The notes under the pieces: model-generated | Databases searched by the model: none | What the model saw: the letters and a program-made list of their open reading frames with translations, nothing else | What the model was told of the DNA's origin: nothing | Source of the DNA: CAYNRA01 sp046293395 | GTDB taxonomy: Bacteria > Bacteroidota > Bacteroidia > Cytophagales > Spirosomataceae | Assembly (NCBI GenBank): GCA_046293395.1 | Contig: JBKBOU010000001.1 | Span: 1,240,001 to 1,304,000 of the forward strand | DNA length: 64,000 nucleotides | Direction: 5' to 3' | In this document: piece by piece, positions 18,479 through 27,417 of the stretch | Layout of the letters: each line of letters starts with the position of its first letter | Numbering within the stretch: position 1 is the first letter of the stretch | Position numbers and translations under genes: made by a program

Positions 18479-20521
18479 TTAGTTGACCGTTTCCCCGATT
18501 TCTAAGACCTTAAATTCTGTCCGGCGGTTTACTTGGTGCTCTGCTTCTGTACGCGCGTTTTCTATCAATAATTCGGTCTCACCGTAGCCACGCGCTTGCA
18601 AACGCAATGGGTCAATGCCCTTTGTCATCAAATAATTGATAACAGATTCTGCTCGGCGTTGTGACAACCGAATATTATATATGTCTGACCCACGGCTATC
18701 GGTATGCGAACCCAACTCAATTTTAAGTGCCGGGTTGTCTTGTAAAATACGGACTAATTTATCCAACTCAATCGCAGCATCTGTTCGAATATCGGCTTTA
18801 TCTAAGTCATAATAAATGTTTTCGAGGCGGAAGGTCTTCCCAATAAACAACTGATCTAAATCTATGTTTAGTAAAAAAGTAGTATCTGTTACTGGTTTTG
18901 TTACCAATGAAATAGGAATAGACCGACCATACATAGAGAATGACTCTCGTTTGGTTAAGTAATTCGCTTTTTCAATTAATAACATATATTCTGCCTCTTC
19001 TTGCAGCGGAATTGGCCCAAATGTTCCTTCTTTCGTTGTTATTTTTGTGTCCACCAATTCTTCGGTATCCTCCAACAAACGGTATATTTTAATTTCTACT
19101 CCTTCAATCCGTTGTTTTTCCGAATTTTGAGCAACTGATTGCACCGTTCCCCCCAAAAAGTAACGAACTATTTTTATCTCCGCAGCACTTCCAGACGTGC
19201 CATTGGGCTGATTTGGATTGAGTCCATCTGGCGCAGAAGCCAAGACAGGCTCCTCTTCTTCCAATGGCGCTTGATACACATAAATATCGTCGTCTCCAAC
19301 TCCTCCTCCTCTATTGGAAGATATATAAATATGTCCGAACTCATCCGACGTTAAACCAAAATCATCAGAAGACGAATTAAAAGGAATACCCATGTTTTCG
19401 ACGGAGATTTTGCCCTCTTTTCGGACAGCTTCAAAAATGTCCAGCTTTCCAAGTCCAGGATGACCGTCGGACGCAAAATAAAGTTTTCCGTCTTCTGACA
19501 CAAATGGGAACATTTCATCTCCGGCTGTATTTATAGCTTTTCCCATATTGACGGGTTTCCCAAATCGGCCGGATGCGTCCATATTAACGCGGTATAAATC
19601 AATTCCACCTACACCACCTGCTCGATTTGACGCAAAATAGAGTGTTCTTCCGTCCCCTGAAAAGGCAGGAGTGCCATCCCAACTAGCGGAGTCCGAAGCC
19701 GATACCAACGAGGGAATTGTCCAACCTTCACCTGCTACAAATCGGCTGATATACAAATCAACATCTGGTGATGCATCTTTCTTTTTTCCTGTGTTTCCGC
19801 GTGCAAAAACTAAGGTCTTACCATCTGGAGTAAAGGTAGGCGTTCCTTCGTTTCTTTCAGGATCAAAAATAGAGGTACTGAACAACTCTGGTTGGCCTAA
19901 AATAGACGCGTCATCGCCTACTTTCACCTTATATAAACCCAAATAAGGCAGCCCATTGGAATATACTTTATCTTTTTTTGAAGACGTAAATACAAGATAA
20001 TTACCTAACCTCACTGGAGAGAACTCGCTTCCGTCTGTATTGATTTCTTTTTGATTTTGAAAAACAATTTCCCTTTTTTGAACCGATATTTCATCGATGA
20101 TACGCAATGTATTCAACTCCCGATTTGCCCGCTCGTTCAATAATTTGTCATCTGATTTTGCTTCTACAAATTTCTCAAAATACGACAATGCCTCTTTGTA
20201 TCTTCCGCTGGCTTTCAGACTATATCCAGTATAAAACAAAAAAGCAGGGTTTGTATTCCCTGCCGCGATGGCTTTCTCAAAAAACGGAGCGGCTTCTTCC
20301 CAACGGTTCGTCAAACGATACGCTTCAGCAATAGTACCAAACAATTTACCTTTCTCGCTGTCGTCAATGGTTTCCACTTTTTTCAATTCCAAGATGGCTT
20401 GTTCGTAAAAGCCTTTCTCAAAACTAATCAATCCTTTTTTGTAGCTTTGCAATTGGGCTTTACTATCAAAATTGAACAGTGTAAGAGCGAATAGAAGGAT
20501 ATAAACCGATATTTTTCTCAT
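18479..20521 (-). CDS. OmpA-family envelope protein with TPR, propeller and CRD domains (PorE-like)
   Basis: A 680-residue secreted protein: signal peptide (1-22), TPR repeats (about 25-130), WD40/PD40-type propeller repeats (about 150-420; GTPTFTPDGKTLVFARG, FVSEDGKLYFASDG), a carboxypeptidase-regulatory-like domain (about 460-540), and a C-terminal OmpA peptidoglycan-binding domain (GSHTDSRGSDIYNIRLSQRRA). This order matches PorE, a peptidoglycan-anchored component of the type IX secretion system, and related Bacteroidota proteins. No other T9SS gene is nearby, and unlike PorE no lipobox is visible, so it may be a paralogue. The frame is open to 20566, but the signal peptide begins at MRKISVYILL, so 20521 is taken as the start. 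Confidence 0.88.
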   Translation of the reverse strand: MRKISVYILLFALTLFNFDSKAQLQSYKKGLISFEKGFYEQAILELKKVETIDDSEKGKLFGTIAEAYRLTNRWEEAAPFFEKAIAAGNTNPAFLFYTGYSLKASGRYKEALSYFEKFVEAKSDDKLLNERANRELNTLRIIDEISVQKREIVFQNQKEINTDGSEFSPVRLGNYLVFTSSKKDKVYSNGLPYLGLYKVKVGDDASILGQPELFSTSIFDPERNEGTPTFTPDGKTLVFARGNTGKKKDASPDVDLYISRFVAGEGWTIPSLVSASDSASWDGTPAFSGDGRTLYFASNRAGGVGGIDLYRVNMDASGRFGKPVNMGKAINTAGDEMFPFVSEDGKLYFASDGHPGLGKLDIFEAVRKEGKISVENMGIPFNSSSDDFGLTSDEFGHIYISSNRGGGVGDDDIYVYQAPLEEEEPVLASAPDGLNPNQPNGTSGSAAEIKIVRYFLGGTVQSVAQNSEKQRIEGVEIKIYRLLEDTEELVDTKITTKEGTFGPIPLQEEAEYMLLIEKANYLTKRESFSMYGRSIPISLVTKPVTDTTFLLNIDLDQLFIGKTFRLENIYYDLDKADIRTDAAIELDKLVRILQDNPALKIELGSHTDSRGSDIYNIRLSQRRAESVINYLMTKGIDPLRLQARGYGETELLIENARTEAEHQVNRRTEFKVLEIGETVN

Positions 20522-20667
20522 TGCGACTTTTGGAAATAGACAAAGTGTGAACCTGTATTTGTACAAATAAACGAATATTTTTTGGTAAATGTTACATGGC
20601 TATTGTCTATAAAATCAGTGTTTAGACCTATTTTTAACCTATTCTACACACGTTTGTAGCTTTTCTT

Positions 20668-21888
20668 ATGCACGATTTTTCTTTTCTCCCACAAGATAAA
20701 TGGCGAACATGGGGTAGTTTCAGTCTGCAATGGCTTTTGGCTTTGCTATTCATCGGAGGTGTCTCTGGTTCAGCATCTGCCCTCTTTTTATTCACTTTGG
20801 AGAAAGTCACGCAAATCCGTGAAAACCACGCCTATTTTTTATACACACTACCACTCATCGGATTGTTCATTGGATGGTTTTATCAAAAAGGGGGCGAACG
20901 TGTAGAAAAAGGGAATAACTTAGTACTGGAAGAAATCAATGCGCCAACCGGACATTCGATTCCACTAAAAATGAGTATATGGGTTCTCATAGGTACGCTT
21001 TTAACCCATCTTTCTGGAGGTTCAGCAGGACGTGAAGGAACGGCCGTACAAATGAGCGCTTCCCTTTCTAGTCAATTTCCTTTGAAGCGATTTCAGCACA
21101 TCAATACCTCCAGTTTTCTGAGAGCAAGCATTGCGGCAGGCTTTGCTTCTGTATTTGGCACACCATTGGCAGGTATTCTCTTTGCACTTGAAGTCCCCCA
21201 AAAAGGAAAAATGGCTATTTCCAGTCTTCTCCCGTGTATTATTGCTGCTTTCTGGGCGGATATCGTATGTCATTTGTGGGGCGCAAGTCATGCCGTTTAT
21301 CCAACACTTGTATATGTACCACTTGATATACAAACACTTGGCAAATTACTTTTGGCGGGGCTTTGCTTTGCCGCAAGTAGCTGGCTGTTCATTCAACTCA
21401 GTGAATTTATACAAAACAAAGCCAATACATTCATTCCTGACAAACGTTTCCAACCCTTTTGGGGAGGATTTATTCTCCTCGTTTGTTTTCTCATTTTTCC
21501 TTTATCTGAGCTTCAAGGATTAGGACTTCCAACGTTAACATCCGCATTCTATACCACATCCGCCCCTTACCTTTTCTTTGGTAAACTTGTTTTGACAGCA
21601 TTTACACTTTCTGTTGGTTTCAAAGGAGGCGAAGTTACGCCACTTTTCTTCATCGGCGCGACTTTAGGAAGCTATCTGGCTTCTGTACTCGGTTTACCTA
21701 CAGATTTTTTAGCTGCGCTTGGCTTTATTGGCGTTTTTGCAGGCGCAACCAAAACACCCTGGGCTTGTGCCTTCATTGGGCTTGAATTATTTGGTTTTGC
21801 GAATGGTTTGGCTTATGTATTCATCTGCTTTTTTATCTATTTTATTTCTGGGTCAAAAAGCATTTACAAAGCACAAAAAAAGTCCTAA
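20668..21888 (+). CDS. CLC-family anion transporter with fluoride-type motifs
   Basis: A 406-residue integral membrane protein of the CLC family with about ten hydrophobic helices. The gating-glutamate motif is GREGTAVQM, not the GREGP of chloride CLCs; the segment equivalent to GSGIP is KGNNLVLEEI; and the third motif reads GFKGGEVTPLFFIG. As I recall the family, these features point to the CLC-F branch, fluoride/proton antiporters that expel toxic fluoride. That specificity is inference. I looked for a fluoride (crcB) riboswitch in the short leader and saw none. It is divergent from the PorE-like gene and ends in a hairpin that contains the stop codon. Confidence 0.85.
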   Translation: MHDFSFLPQDKWRTWGSFSLQWLLALLFIGGVSGSASALFLFTLEKVTQIRENHAYFLYTLPLIGLFIGWFYQKGGERVEKGNNLVLEEINAPTGHSIPLKMSIWVLIGTLLTHLSGGSAGREGTAVQMSASLSSQFPLKRFQHINTSSFLRASIAAGFASVFGTPLAGILFALEVPQKGKMAISSLLPCIIAAFWADIVCHLWGASHAVYPTLVYVPLDIQTLGKLLLAGLCFAASSWLFIQLSEFIQNKANTFIPDKRFQPFWGGFILLVCFLIFPLSELQGLGLPTLTSAFYTTSAPYLFFGKLVLTAFTLSVGFKGGEVTPLFFIGATLGSYLASVLGLPTDFLAALGFIGVFAGATKTPWACAFIGLELFGFANGLAYVFICFFIYFISGSKSIYKAQKKS

Positions 21889-21905
21889 ACACAGGTTTAG
21901 GACTT
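21880..21905 (+). terminator. Hairpin at the end of the CLC gene
   Basis: Perfect 11-bp stem AAGTCCTAAAC/GTTTAGGACTT with a 4-base loop; the stop codon TAA lies in its left arm. The T-tract is poor on the plus strand, so termination may be inefficient. Confidence 0.55.
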
Positions 21906-22049
21906 GCAAAAAACAAAAGCGGTTTTTTATTTTTCAACTTGGGACAACAAATAACCGAATGTGCTATTTGATGTGAGCATATAAAAATATATGTGAAATT
22001 TCGTGGTTTAGAGTTGCAAGGTATGTAATTGAAATCACTTCAACCTGAA

Positions 22050-22107
22050 CAAAGGTGATGAGTTGCCTGCAAAGGTGATGAAATGACTTTTTGTACACGA
22101 AATGACT
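22050..22107 (+). promoter_or_regulatory. Phased direct repeats upstream of the LytTR gene, candidate operator
   Basis: CAAAGGTGATGA occurs at 22050-22061 and 22070-22081, 20 bp apart, and GAAATGACT at 22080-22088 and 22099-22107, 19 bp apart. Pairs of short direct repeats about two helical turns apart are the usual shape of LytTR-domain binding sites, so autoregulation is plausible. The rest of the 380-bp gap (21906-22269) shows nothing else recognisable. Confidence 0.35.
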
Positions 22108-22269
22108 ATCCCTTTTTCTTAATTTTGCTCAATTCCTTATTTTTCATCTCTATTTTTTTGAGTTATTCGTCTCAATTTTTATATTTGTTGAGGTAATTAA
22201 TTGACTTTATTACTAATAAACTAACTCCGGTGAACCTTTAATCACCCTCATGTATGTCCCAAATAAACT

Positions 22270-23010
22270 ATGACTATTCTCGTACTACAAAGCGACCAGC
22301 CTTGGCTATTGCTTACCCTCGAAGAACTCAAAAAAGCCATTTCTCAACCGATTCAATTTGAACACTGCCCTATCCAGCTTCTTTCCAATATTCCTTCATC
22401 CACTAGCTATGACCTAGCTGTTTGCGGAATTTCAAGGGAAGACACACGTATATTTCAAGAATTGGATGCAAGTCATTTACGGGATATTCCGGTTTTATTT
22501 GTTTCAAATAGCAATGATTCTTCCGTGTTTTTTCAGTCAACACGCTTCAAACAGTCTGCCTTCATTGTTTGTCCTTTCCAACCCTTGAACCTCCTAGTAG
22601 CGTTGTACCAAGTATGTCCTGAAATCATTTTGCCGCATCAAGCACCTTTGACTTTCAAGGACCCTCGAAGCCAACGCATTCATGTACCAAAAACCACTAT
22701 TCAGTACATACATTCAGAGGGAAATTACTGCTTCATTTATACGGACAGCCATCGTTTTGCATTGAAATCTTCACTTAAAAAAATGATGGAAAAACTAGAC
22801 GGCACTTTCTTACAAGTACATAAACGCTATTGTATAAATACACAAAGTATTCACCGAATCGACTGGGGAGAGCAGCAAATACATCTCAGAGGCGCACATG
22901 TTATTCCATTTGGGCGGAACTACCGGAAAGACATCCTACTTTGGGCGGGGCAAACCAAAAGACGCGTCGATTTACCGGATATATACTCCAAGAAGATAGC
23001 AGAAGCCTAA
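22270..23010 (+). CDS. LytTR-family transcription regulator with a degenerate receiver
   Basis: A 246-residue DNA-binding protein. The C-terminal half is a LytTR domain (about 135-230: IQYIHSEGNYCFIYT, FLQVHKRYCINTQSI). The first 115 residues have the strand pattern of a response-regulator receiver, but the phosphoacceptor position reads DLAVCGIS instead of a DxxLLD strand, and the conserved lysine before the cis-proline is lost (VCPF for VKPF). It therefore cannot be phosphorylated in the usual way. No histidine kinase gene adjoins it. Its downstream neighbour prfB starts only 69 bases later, with its own promoter box. Confidence 0.88.
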   Translation: MTILVLQSDQPWLLLTLEELKKAISQPIQFEHCPIQLLSNIPSSTSYDLAVCGISREDTRIFQELDASHLRDIPVLFVSNSNDSSVFFQSTRFKQSAFIVCPFQPLNLLVALYQVCPEIILPHQAPLTFKDPRSQRIHVPKTTIQYIHSEGNYCFIYTDSHRFALKSSLKKMMEKLDGTFLQVHKRYCINTQSIHRIDWGEQQIHLRGAHVIPFGRNYRKDILLWAGQTKRRVDLPDIYSKKIAEA

Positions 23011-23019
23011 AATTTTCTC

Positions 23020-23027
23020 TATCTTTG
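23020..23027 (+). promoter_or_regulatory. -7 box of prfB
   Basis: TATCTTTG, a perfect TAnnTTTG, 52 bases before the prfB ATG. No -33 TTG at the right distance. Confidence 0.4.
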
Positions 23028-23079
23028 CACCCGTTTTTAGGAAAGTCCTAAAGCATAGTACGAACAAATTAAGGAAATC

Positions 23080-24157
23080 ATGACAACAGAACAGTTGAAA
23101 GATTTGAGAGCCAGAGTGTCGGCTTTGAGGAGGTATCTTTGACTACGATAGTCGCGTAGAAAAATTAGGAGATTTAGAAAATCAACAAGCACAACCTGAG
23201 TTTTGGAACGACTCTGAGCACGCTCAAAAGGTCGTCAAGGAAATTCAGACACTCAAAAACTGGACAGAAGCCTACGAAGAAGCAGATACGGCAATCGGTG
23301 ACTTAGAAACTCTTCATGAGTTTTTTGCTATGGGCGAAGTATCTGAAGAAGAAATAGCGATTGAACGAGAAAAAACCGTCCAAGTCATTGAAGCATTGGA
23401 GCTCAAAAAAATGCTTTCCAATGAAGAAGACCAGTTTTCTGCTATCGTAGAAATCAACTCAGGAGCGGGTGGAACAGAAAGCCAAGACTGGGCAAGTATG
23501 TTGTACCGGATGTACCTGATGTGGGCACAAAAGCACGGATACAAAATCACGCAAGTAGATTGGCAAGATGGAGACGGCGCGGGGATAAAATCTGCTGCCT
23601 TGAAAATCGAAGGGCCAATGGCATACGGCTATTTAAAATCCGAAAATGGTGTTCACCGCCTTGTTCGAATTTCGCCGTTTGACTCCAACGCACGCCGACA
23701 TACCTCTTTTGCGTCTGTTTATGCGTACCCATTGGTAGATGACTCGATTGAAATTGAAGTAAAAGACGCTGATATTGAAATCCAAACGTCTCGTTCTGGA
23801 GGCGCAGGTGGGCAAAATGTCAACAAGGTTGAAACGAAAGTTCAGCTTACACACAAGCCTTCTGGTATTGTGATTGTTTGCCAAATTGAGCGTAGCCAAC
23901 ATGCCAACCGCGAACACGCGATGAACATGCTGAAGTCACGTCTTTACCAATTGGAAGTGGAAAAACGCAATGCTGCCCGCGCAGATATTGAGGCTTCCAA
24001 GAAAAAAATTGAATGGGGCTCGCAAATTAGAAATTATGTTTTCCATCCGTACAAACTTGTTAAAGATGCACGGAGTGGACATGAAACATCTGATATTCAA
24101 TCTGTTATGGACGGAGGACTAGACGGATTCATCAAAGCCTATTTGATGTTAGATTAA
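23080..24157 (+). CDS. prfB: Peptide chain release factor 2, with programmed +1 frameshift
   Basis: Release factor 2, which recognises UGA and UAA and releases the finished protein. Translation starts at the ATG at 23080 and meets an in-frame UGA at 23140-23142 after 20 codons; a +1 shift after CTT (23137-23139) continues at GAC (23141) to the stop at 24157. The combined product is 358 residues, the usual length. SPF in RISPFDSNARRHTS is the stop-codon-reading tripeptide, and GGQ in SGGAGGQNVNK is the peptidyl-hydrolysis motif. The slippery site CTT TGA C and an upstream AGGAGG are as in the classical autoregulatory frameshift: scarce RF2 leaves UGA unread and favours the shift. This is not a sequencing error. 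Confidence 0.97.
23128..23143 (+). promoter_or_regulatory. prfB programmed +1 frameshift signal
   Basis: AGGAGG (23128-23133), a 3-base spacer TAT, then CTT TGA C. The SD-like element pairs with the 16S rRNA tail and pushes the ribosome forward one base. Confidence 0.96.
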
Positions 24158-24194
24158 TAAAAAAGCCAATTGAGTCAATCAATTGGCTTTTTTG
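24158..24194. terminator. Terminator shared by prfB and the histidine phosphatase gene
   Basis: Stem AAAAGCCAATTGA/TCAATTGGCTTTT with A-tract left and T-tract right; works in both directions. Confidence 0.88.
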
Positions 24195-24195
24195 T

Positions 24196-24678
24196 TTAAA
24201 AGTTCTGAACAGACCAACGGGGCTTTTTACCTTTTCGTCGTATCGCATACAATTGTTCATACACTTGCTCGTTGATGGGGCCCTCTAAAACTTTTTCTTC
24301 AGCAAATGCATTAATCAAATGATGGATAGTATTACTGTGTCCGACAATCAAAACAGATGTTTTCATTTGTTTGATGTTTTCAATAAATACAGATTGATTG
24401 GAAGCGTCGTACTTTTCGATGGAAACACCCAATGCATTGGCGAGAGGTGCAGCCGTTTGTAAAGTTCTTTGCGTATCTGTTGAGTAAATATGTGTAATTT
24501 TTTTATCAACCAAAAGATTCTTCAAGCGTTGTGCTTGCTCCACTCCTTTGGAAGAAAGCGCAGGATTATTTCCTTGATTTACCGCCTTTTCAGCATGTCG
24601 AACGACAAATATCGATTGTGCCCGCGCAGAAAACGCGGCAAAAATCAACCAAATCCAAAGTATATTCTTTCTTCTCAT
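24196..24678 (-). CDS. Histidine phosphatase family protein, secreted
   Basis: A 160-residue phosphatase of the phosphoglycerate-mutase-like (SixA/PGAM) fold. After a signal peptide (residues 1-20) comes VVRHAEK with the catalytic His28; a second histidine is in VGHSNTIHHL, and TDTQRTLQTA gives the conserved arginine. The export signal places it in the periplasm, unlike SixA itself. The substrate is unknown. It lies 12 bases downstream of the neighbouring barrel-like gene on the same strand, so the two probably form an operon. Confidence 0.85.
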   Translation of the reverse strand: MRRKNILWIWLIFAAFSARAQSIFVVRHAEKAVNQGNNPALSSKGVEQAQRLKNLLVDKKITHIYSTDTQRTLQTAAPLANALGVSIEKYDASNQSVFIENIKQMKTSVLIVGHSNTIHHLINAFAEEKVLEGPINEQVYEQLYAIRRKGKKPRWSVQNF

Positions 24679-24690
24679 TTTTTTAGTTCA

Positions 24691-25164
24691 TTACCGTTTA
24701 AACGCCCAACGTACAGAGAAGGCAACATCTCCCAAATACAAACCAGGTGAATTTACGATGCCTAGCGAGGGTTTCCAGTCAAGACTTAAATTGATGGGTA
24801 CTTCGTTAAAATTATACTCAATTCCACCGATGGCATCAATTCCAAGCGATACACCTGTATCTGCAACATAATATGGGCGGTATCTTCCTAAGCGACCACT
24901 CGACGTACCAACGTGCCCACCAAATCCATAAAAAGTTCGGAAGCCTTTTTCAAATTCAGGTTGGTGTTTTTCATAAAGTAACACTGCCGTTACGCCACTT
25001 CCATACCCATACAACAATCCTTCAAATGCATTGGATTTCGACACAAAGTGCTTTAAAGTAATTGCATAAGCACCCGTTAAACGTAGTCCAGCGGCGGTTT
25101 CGTACTGTGCAAAAGCAGACGAAGAAGCTACGAATAGAAGTAAAAAAATAATTTTTTTCAACAT
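24691..25164 (-). CDS. Small outer-membrane beta-barrel-like protein
   Basis: A 157-residue exported protein: signal peptide cleaved after residue 19 (AFAQ), then alternating polar and aromatic strands with glycine turns (LLYGYGSGVTAVLLYE, FRTFYGFGGHVG, IGGIEYNFNEV), as in small eight-stranded outer-membrane barrels. No further family can be named. It is first in a probable two-gene operon with the histidine phosphatase. TATCTTTG on the minus strand at 25236-25243 is a fitting -7 box, 71 bases upstream of the start. Confidence 0.7.
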   Translation of the reverse strand: MLKKIIFLLLFVASSSAFAQYETAAGLRLTGAYAITLKHFVSKSNAFEGLLYGYGSGVTAVLLYEKHQPEFEKGFRTFYGFGGHVGTSSGRLGRYRPYYVADTGVSLGIDAIGGIEYNFNEVPINLSLDWKPSLGIVNSPGLYLGDVAFSVRWAFKR

Positions 25165-25235
25165 GATTAAATGGGGTTTAGTAATACAACGGACAAATGG
25201 GGCTGTTTCCTCAAACAGAAAACAACTTAGGTAAA

Positions 25236-25243
25236 CAAAGATA
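25236..25243 (-). promoter_or_regulatory. -7 box of the barrel/phosphatase operon
   Basis: TATCTTTG read on the minus strand, perfect match to TAnnTTTG; no clear -33 element. Confidence 0.35.
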
Positions 25244-25296
25244 AACTATCTCTTTTTTCCTTGCTAAGTATATGCTGTAAATAAGTAAAAAAATCG

Positions 25297-25304
25297 TAAC
25301 TTTG
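25297..25304 (+). promoter_or_regulatory. -7 box of gyrB
   Basis: TAACTTTG, a perfect TAnnTTTG, 78 bases before the gyrB start; -33 element weak. Confidence 0.35.
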
Positions 25305-25382
25305 TACAGTAAATATAAGTGCTCAAATAATTACAAATAACTGATTATCAACACTTTAAAGATATTTTAATTCAATCAATTT

Positions 25383-27341
25383 ATGTCAGAAGTTGTAAAT
25401 ACGTCACAAGCAGACTATTCTGCAAATAATATCCAGGTATTAGAAGGGTTAGAAGCAGTTCGGAAGCGGCCAGCCATGTACATTGGCGACATTGGTATCA
25501 AAGGTTTACACCACTTAATTTGGGAGGTTGTTGATAACTCGATAGATGAAGCGCTTGCGGGCCATTGCGACACCATTTTAGTGACGATTCACGAAGATAA
25601 TTCAGTTACAGTGCAAGATAACGGCCGTGGTATTCCGACGGGTATGCACCAAAAGGAGCAAAAATCTGCCTTAGAAGTCGTTATGACAGTTCTTCATGCA
25701 GGTGGTAAATTTGACAAAGATACCTACAAAGTATCTGGTGGTTTACACGGCGTAGGTGTTTCTTGTGTGAATGCACTTTCTACCCACCTTCGTGCGGAAG
25801 TTCACCGCGAAGGTCGTGTTTTCGAACAAGAATACTCCATCGGAAAACCATTGTACCCCGTTCGTGAAATCGGAACGACTGACATCAACGGAACAATCAT
25901 TACTTTTACTCCAGACGGTTCTATCTTCACGACTACGGAATATAAATACGAAACTGTTGCCAATCGTTTGCGTGAAATGTCTTTCCTAAACAGAGGAATC
26001 CGTTTGGTATTGACTGATTTCCGTGAGTTAGATGAAAACGGCCAACCCAAATCGGATGAATTTTTGTCGCAAGGAGGGCTCGTTGAGTTTGTTGAATACA
26101 TTGACTCTGGCCGTGAGCGTCTTATTCCAGCACCACTCTATATGGAAGGTGAAAAAGATGGCGTTCCTGTCGAGGTTTCCATGATTTACAATACCAGTTT
26201 CTCTGAAAACGTCTCCTCTTTTGTAAACAATATCAATACGCACGAAGGTGGTACACACGTATCTGGGTTTCGTATGGCGTTGACGCGTACATTGAAAAAT
26301 TATGCGGACAAATCAGGTATTTTGGCGAAAGAAAAAATAGAAATTTCAGGTGATGATTTCCGGGAAGGATTAACGGCTGTCATTTCTGTCAAAGTACAAG
26401 AACCTCAATTTGAAGGGCAAACCAAAACGAAATTAGGGAACAGTGATGTGACAGCCGCTGTGAGTGGTTGTGTTCAATCCATGCTTGAGAATTACTTGGA
26501 GGAACACCCCAAAGAAGCCCGCATGATTGTTGAAAAAGTAATGCTCGCTGCCAAAGCGCGTATTGCTGCACGCAAAGCACGGGAAATGGTTCAACGTAAA
26601 AACGTGTTGACAGGAACAGGACTTCCAGGTAAATTGGCTGACTGCTCGGAGTCTGACCCATCGCTTTGTGAAGTATATTTAGTGGAAGGAGACTCAGCGG
26701 GTGGTAGTGCCAAACAAGGCCGAAACCGCGCATTCCAAGCTATTTTACCTTTGCGCGGTAAAATTTTGAATGTTGAAAAAGCCCAAGAATACCGAATTTA
26801 CGAAAACGAAGAAATCAAGAATATCATTACGGCGTTGGGTGTGCAGTTTGGCAAAGATGGAGACGAAAGAGCGCTCAATCTAGTCAAGCTACGTTACCAC
26901 AAAGTAATTATCATGACAGATGCTGACATTGACGGTAGTCACATTCGAACACTTATTCTCACATTTTTCTACCGTTTTATGCGCGAGTTAATTGAACTAG
27001 GATATGTTTATATCGCGCAGCCTCCTTTGTACTTAGTTAAAAAAGGAAAAGAGGAACAATATTGCTGGACGGAAGAACAACGTTTGCAGGCTGTCAAGAA
27101 ATTAGCTGGTGGAGGTCGTGAAGACAATGTTCATGTACAGCGTTACAAAGGATTGGGTGAGATGAACCCAGAACAACTTTGGCAAACGACTATGAACCCA
27201 GAACACCGTACGTTGAAACAAGTTTCGATTGATTCAGCAGCTGAAGCAGACTTACTTTTCTCTATGCTTATGGGCGATGACGTAGCACCTAGACGTGATT
27301 TCATTGAGAAAAATGCAAAATATGCTCGTGTAGATGTATAA
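25383..27341 (+). CDS. gyrB: DNA gyrase subunit B
   Basis: The ATPase subunit of gyrase, which introduces negative supercoils with GyrA. Residues 1-220 form the GHKL ATPase (EVVDNSIDEALAGHC, DNGRGIP, SGGLHGVGVSCVNAL), followed by the transducer domain. The Toprim domain carries EGDSAGGSAKQGRNR, LPLRGKILN and the DADIDGSHI metal-binding motif, and the C-terminal end has QRYKGLGEMNPEQLW. The 652-residue length is that of the short GyrB without the proteobacterial insertion. It stands alone, without dnaA, dnaN or recF beside it. Convergent with the zinc-ribbon gene across a bidirectional terminator. Confidence 0.97.
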   Translation: MSEVVNTSQADYSANNIQVLEGLEAVRKRPAMYIGDIGIKGLHHLIWEVVDNSIDEALAGHCDTILVTIHEDNSVTVQDNGRGIPTGMHQKEQKSALEVVMTVLHAGGKFDKDTYKVSGGLHGVGVSCVNALSTHLRAEVHREGRVFEQEYSIGKPLYPVREIGTTDINGTIITFTPDGSIFTTTEYKYETVANRLREMSFLNRGIRLVLTDFRELDENGQPKSDEFLSQGGLVEFVEYIDSGRERLIPAPLYMEGEKDGVPVEVSMIYNTSFSENVSSFVNNINTHEGGTHVSGFRMALTRTLKNYADKSGILAKEKIEISGDDFREGLTAVISVKVQEPQFEGQTKTKLGNSDVTAAVSGCVQSMLENYLEEHPKEARMIVEKVMLAAKARIAARKAREMVQRKNVLTGTGLPGKLADCSESDPSLCEVYLVEGDSAGGSAKQGRNRAFQAILPLRGKILNVEKAQEYRIYENEEIKNIITALGVQFGKDGDERALNLVKLRYHKVIIMTDADIDGSHIRTLILTFFYRFMRELIELGYVYIAQPPLYLVKKGKEEQYCWTEEQRLQAVKKLAGGGREDNVHVQRYKGLGEMNPEQLWQTTMNPEHRTLKQVSIDSAAEADLLFSMLMGDDVAPRRDFIEKNAKYARVDV

Positions 27342-27360
27342 TACAAACACAGAGTGCATA

Positions 27361-27392
27361 AAAAAACCTCTTGCGAAGCAAGAGGTTTTTTT
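27361..27392. terminator. Bidirectional terminator between gyrB and the zinc-ribbon gene
   Basis: Near-perfect stem AAAAAACCTCTTGC/GCAAGAGGTTTTTT with a 3-base loop, flanked by A- and T-tracts. Confidence 0.92.
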
Positions 27393-27417
27393 ATGCTTAA
27401 AAGAAAAAAGAAAGTTC

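Noticed and set aside
20540..20667. Fluoride (crcB) riboswitch before the CLC gene
   Set aside because: Looked for because of the fluoride-type motifs; no sequence of that shape is present.
23330..24157. Release factor 2 starting at an internal codon
   Set aside because: The upstream +1 frameshift signal and matching N-terminal sequence show that the gene starts at 23080.
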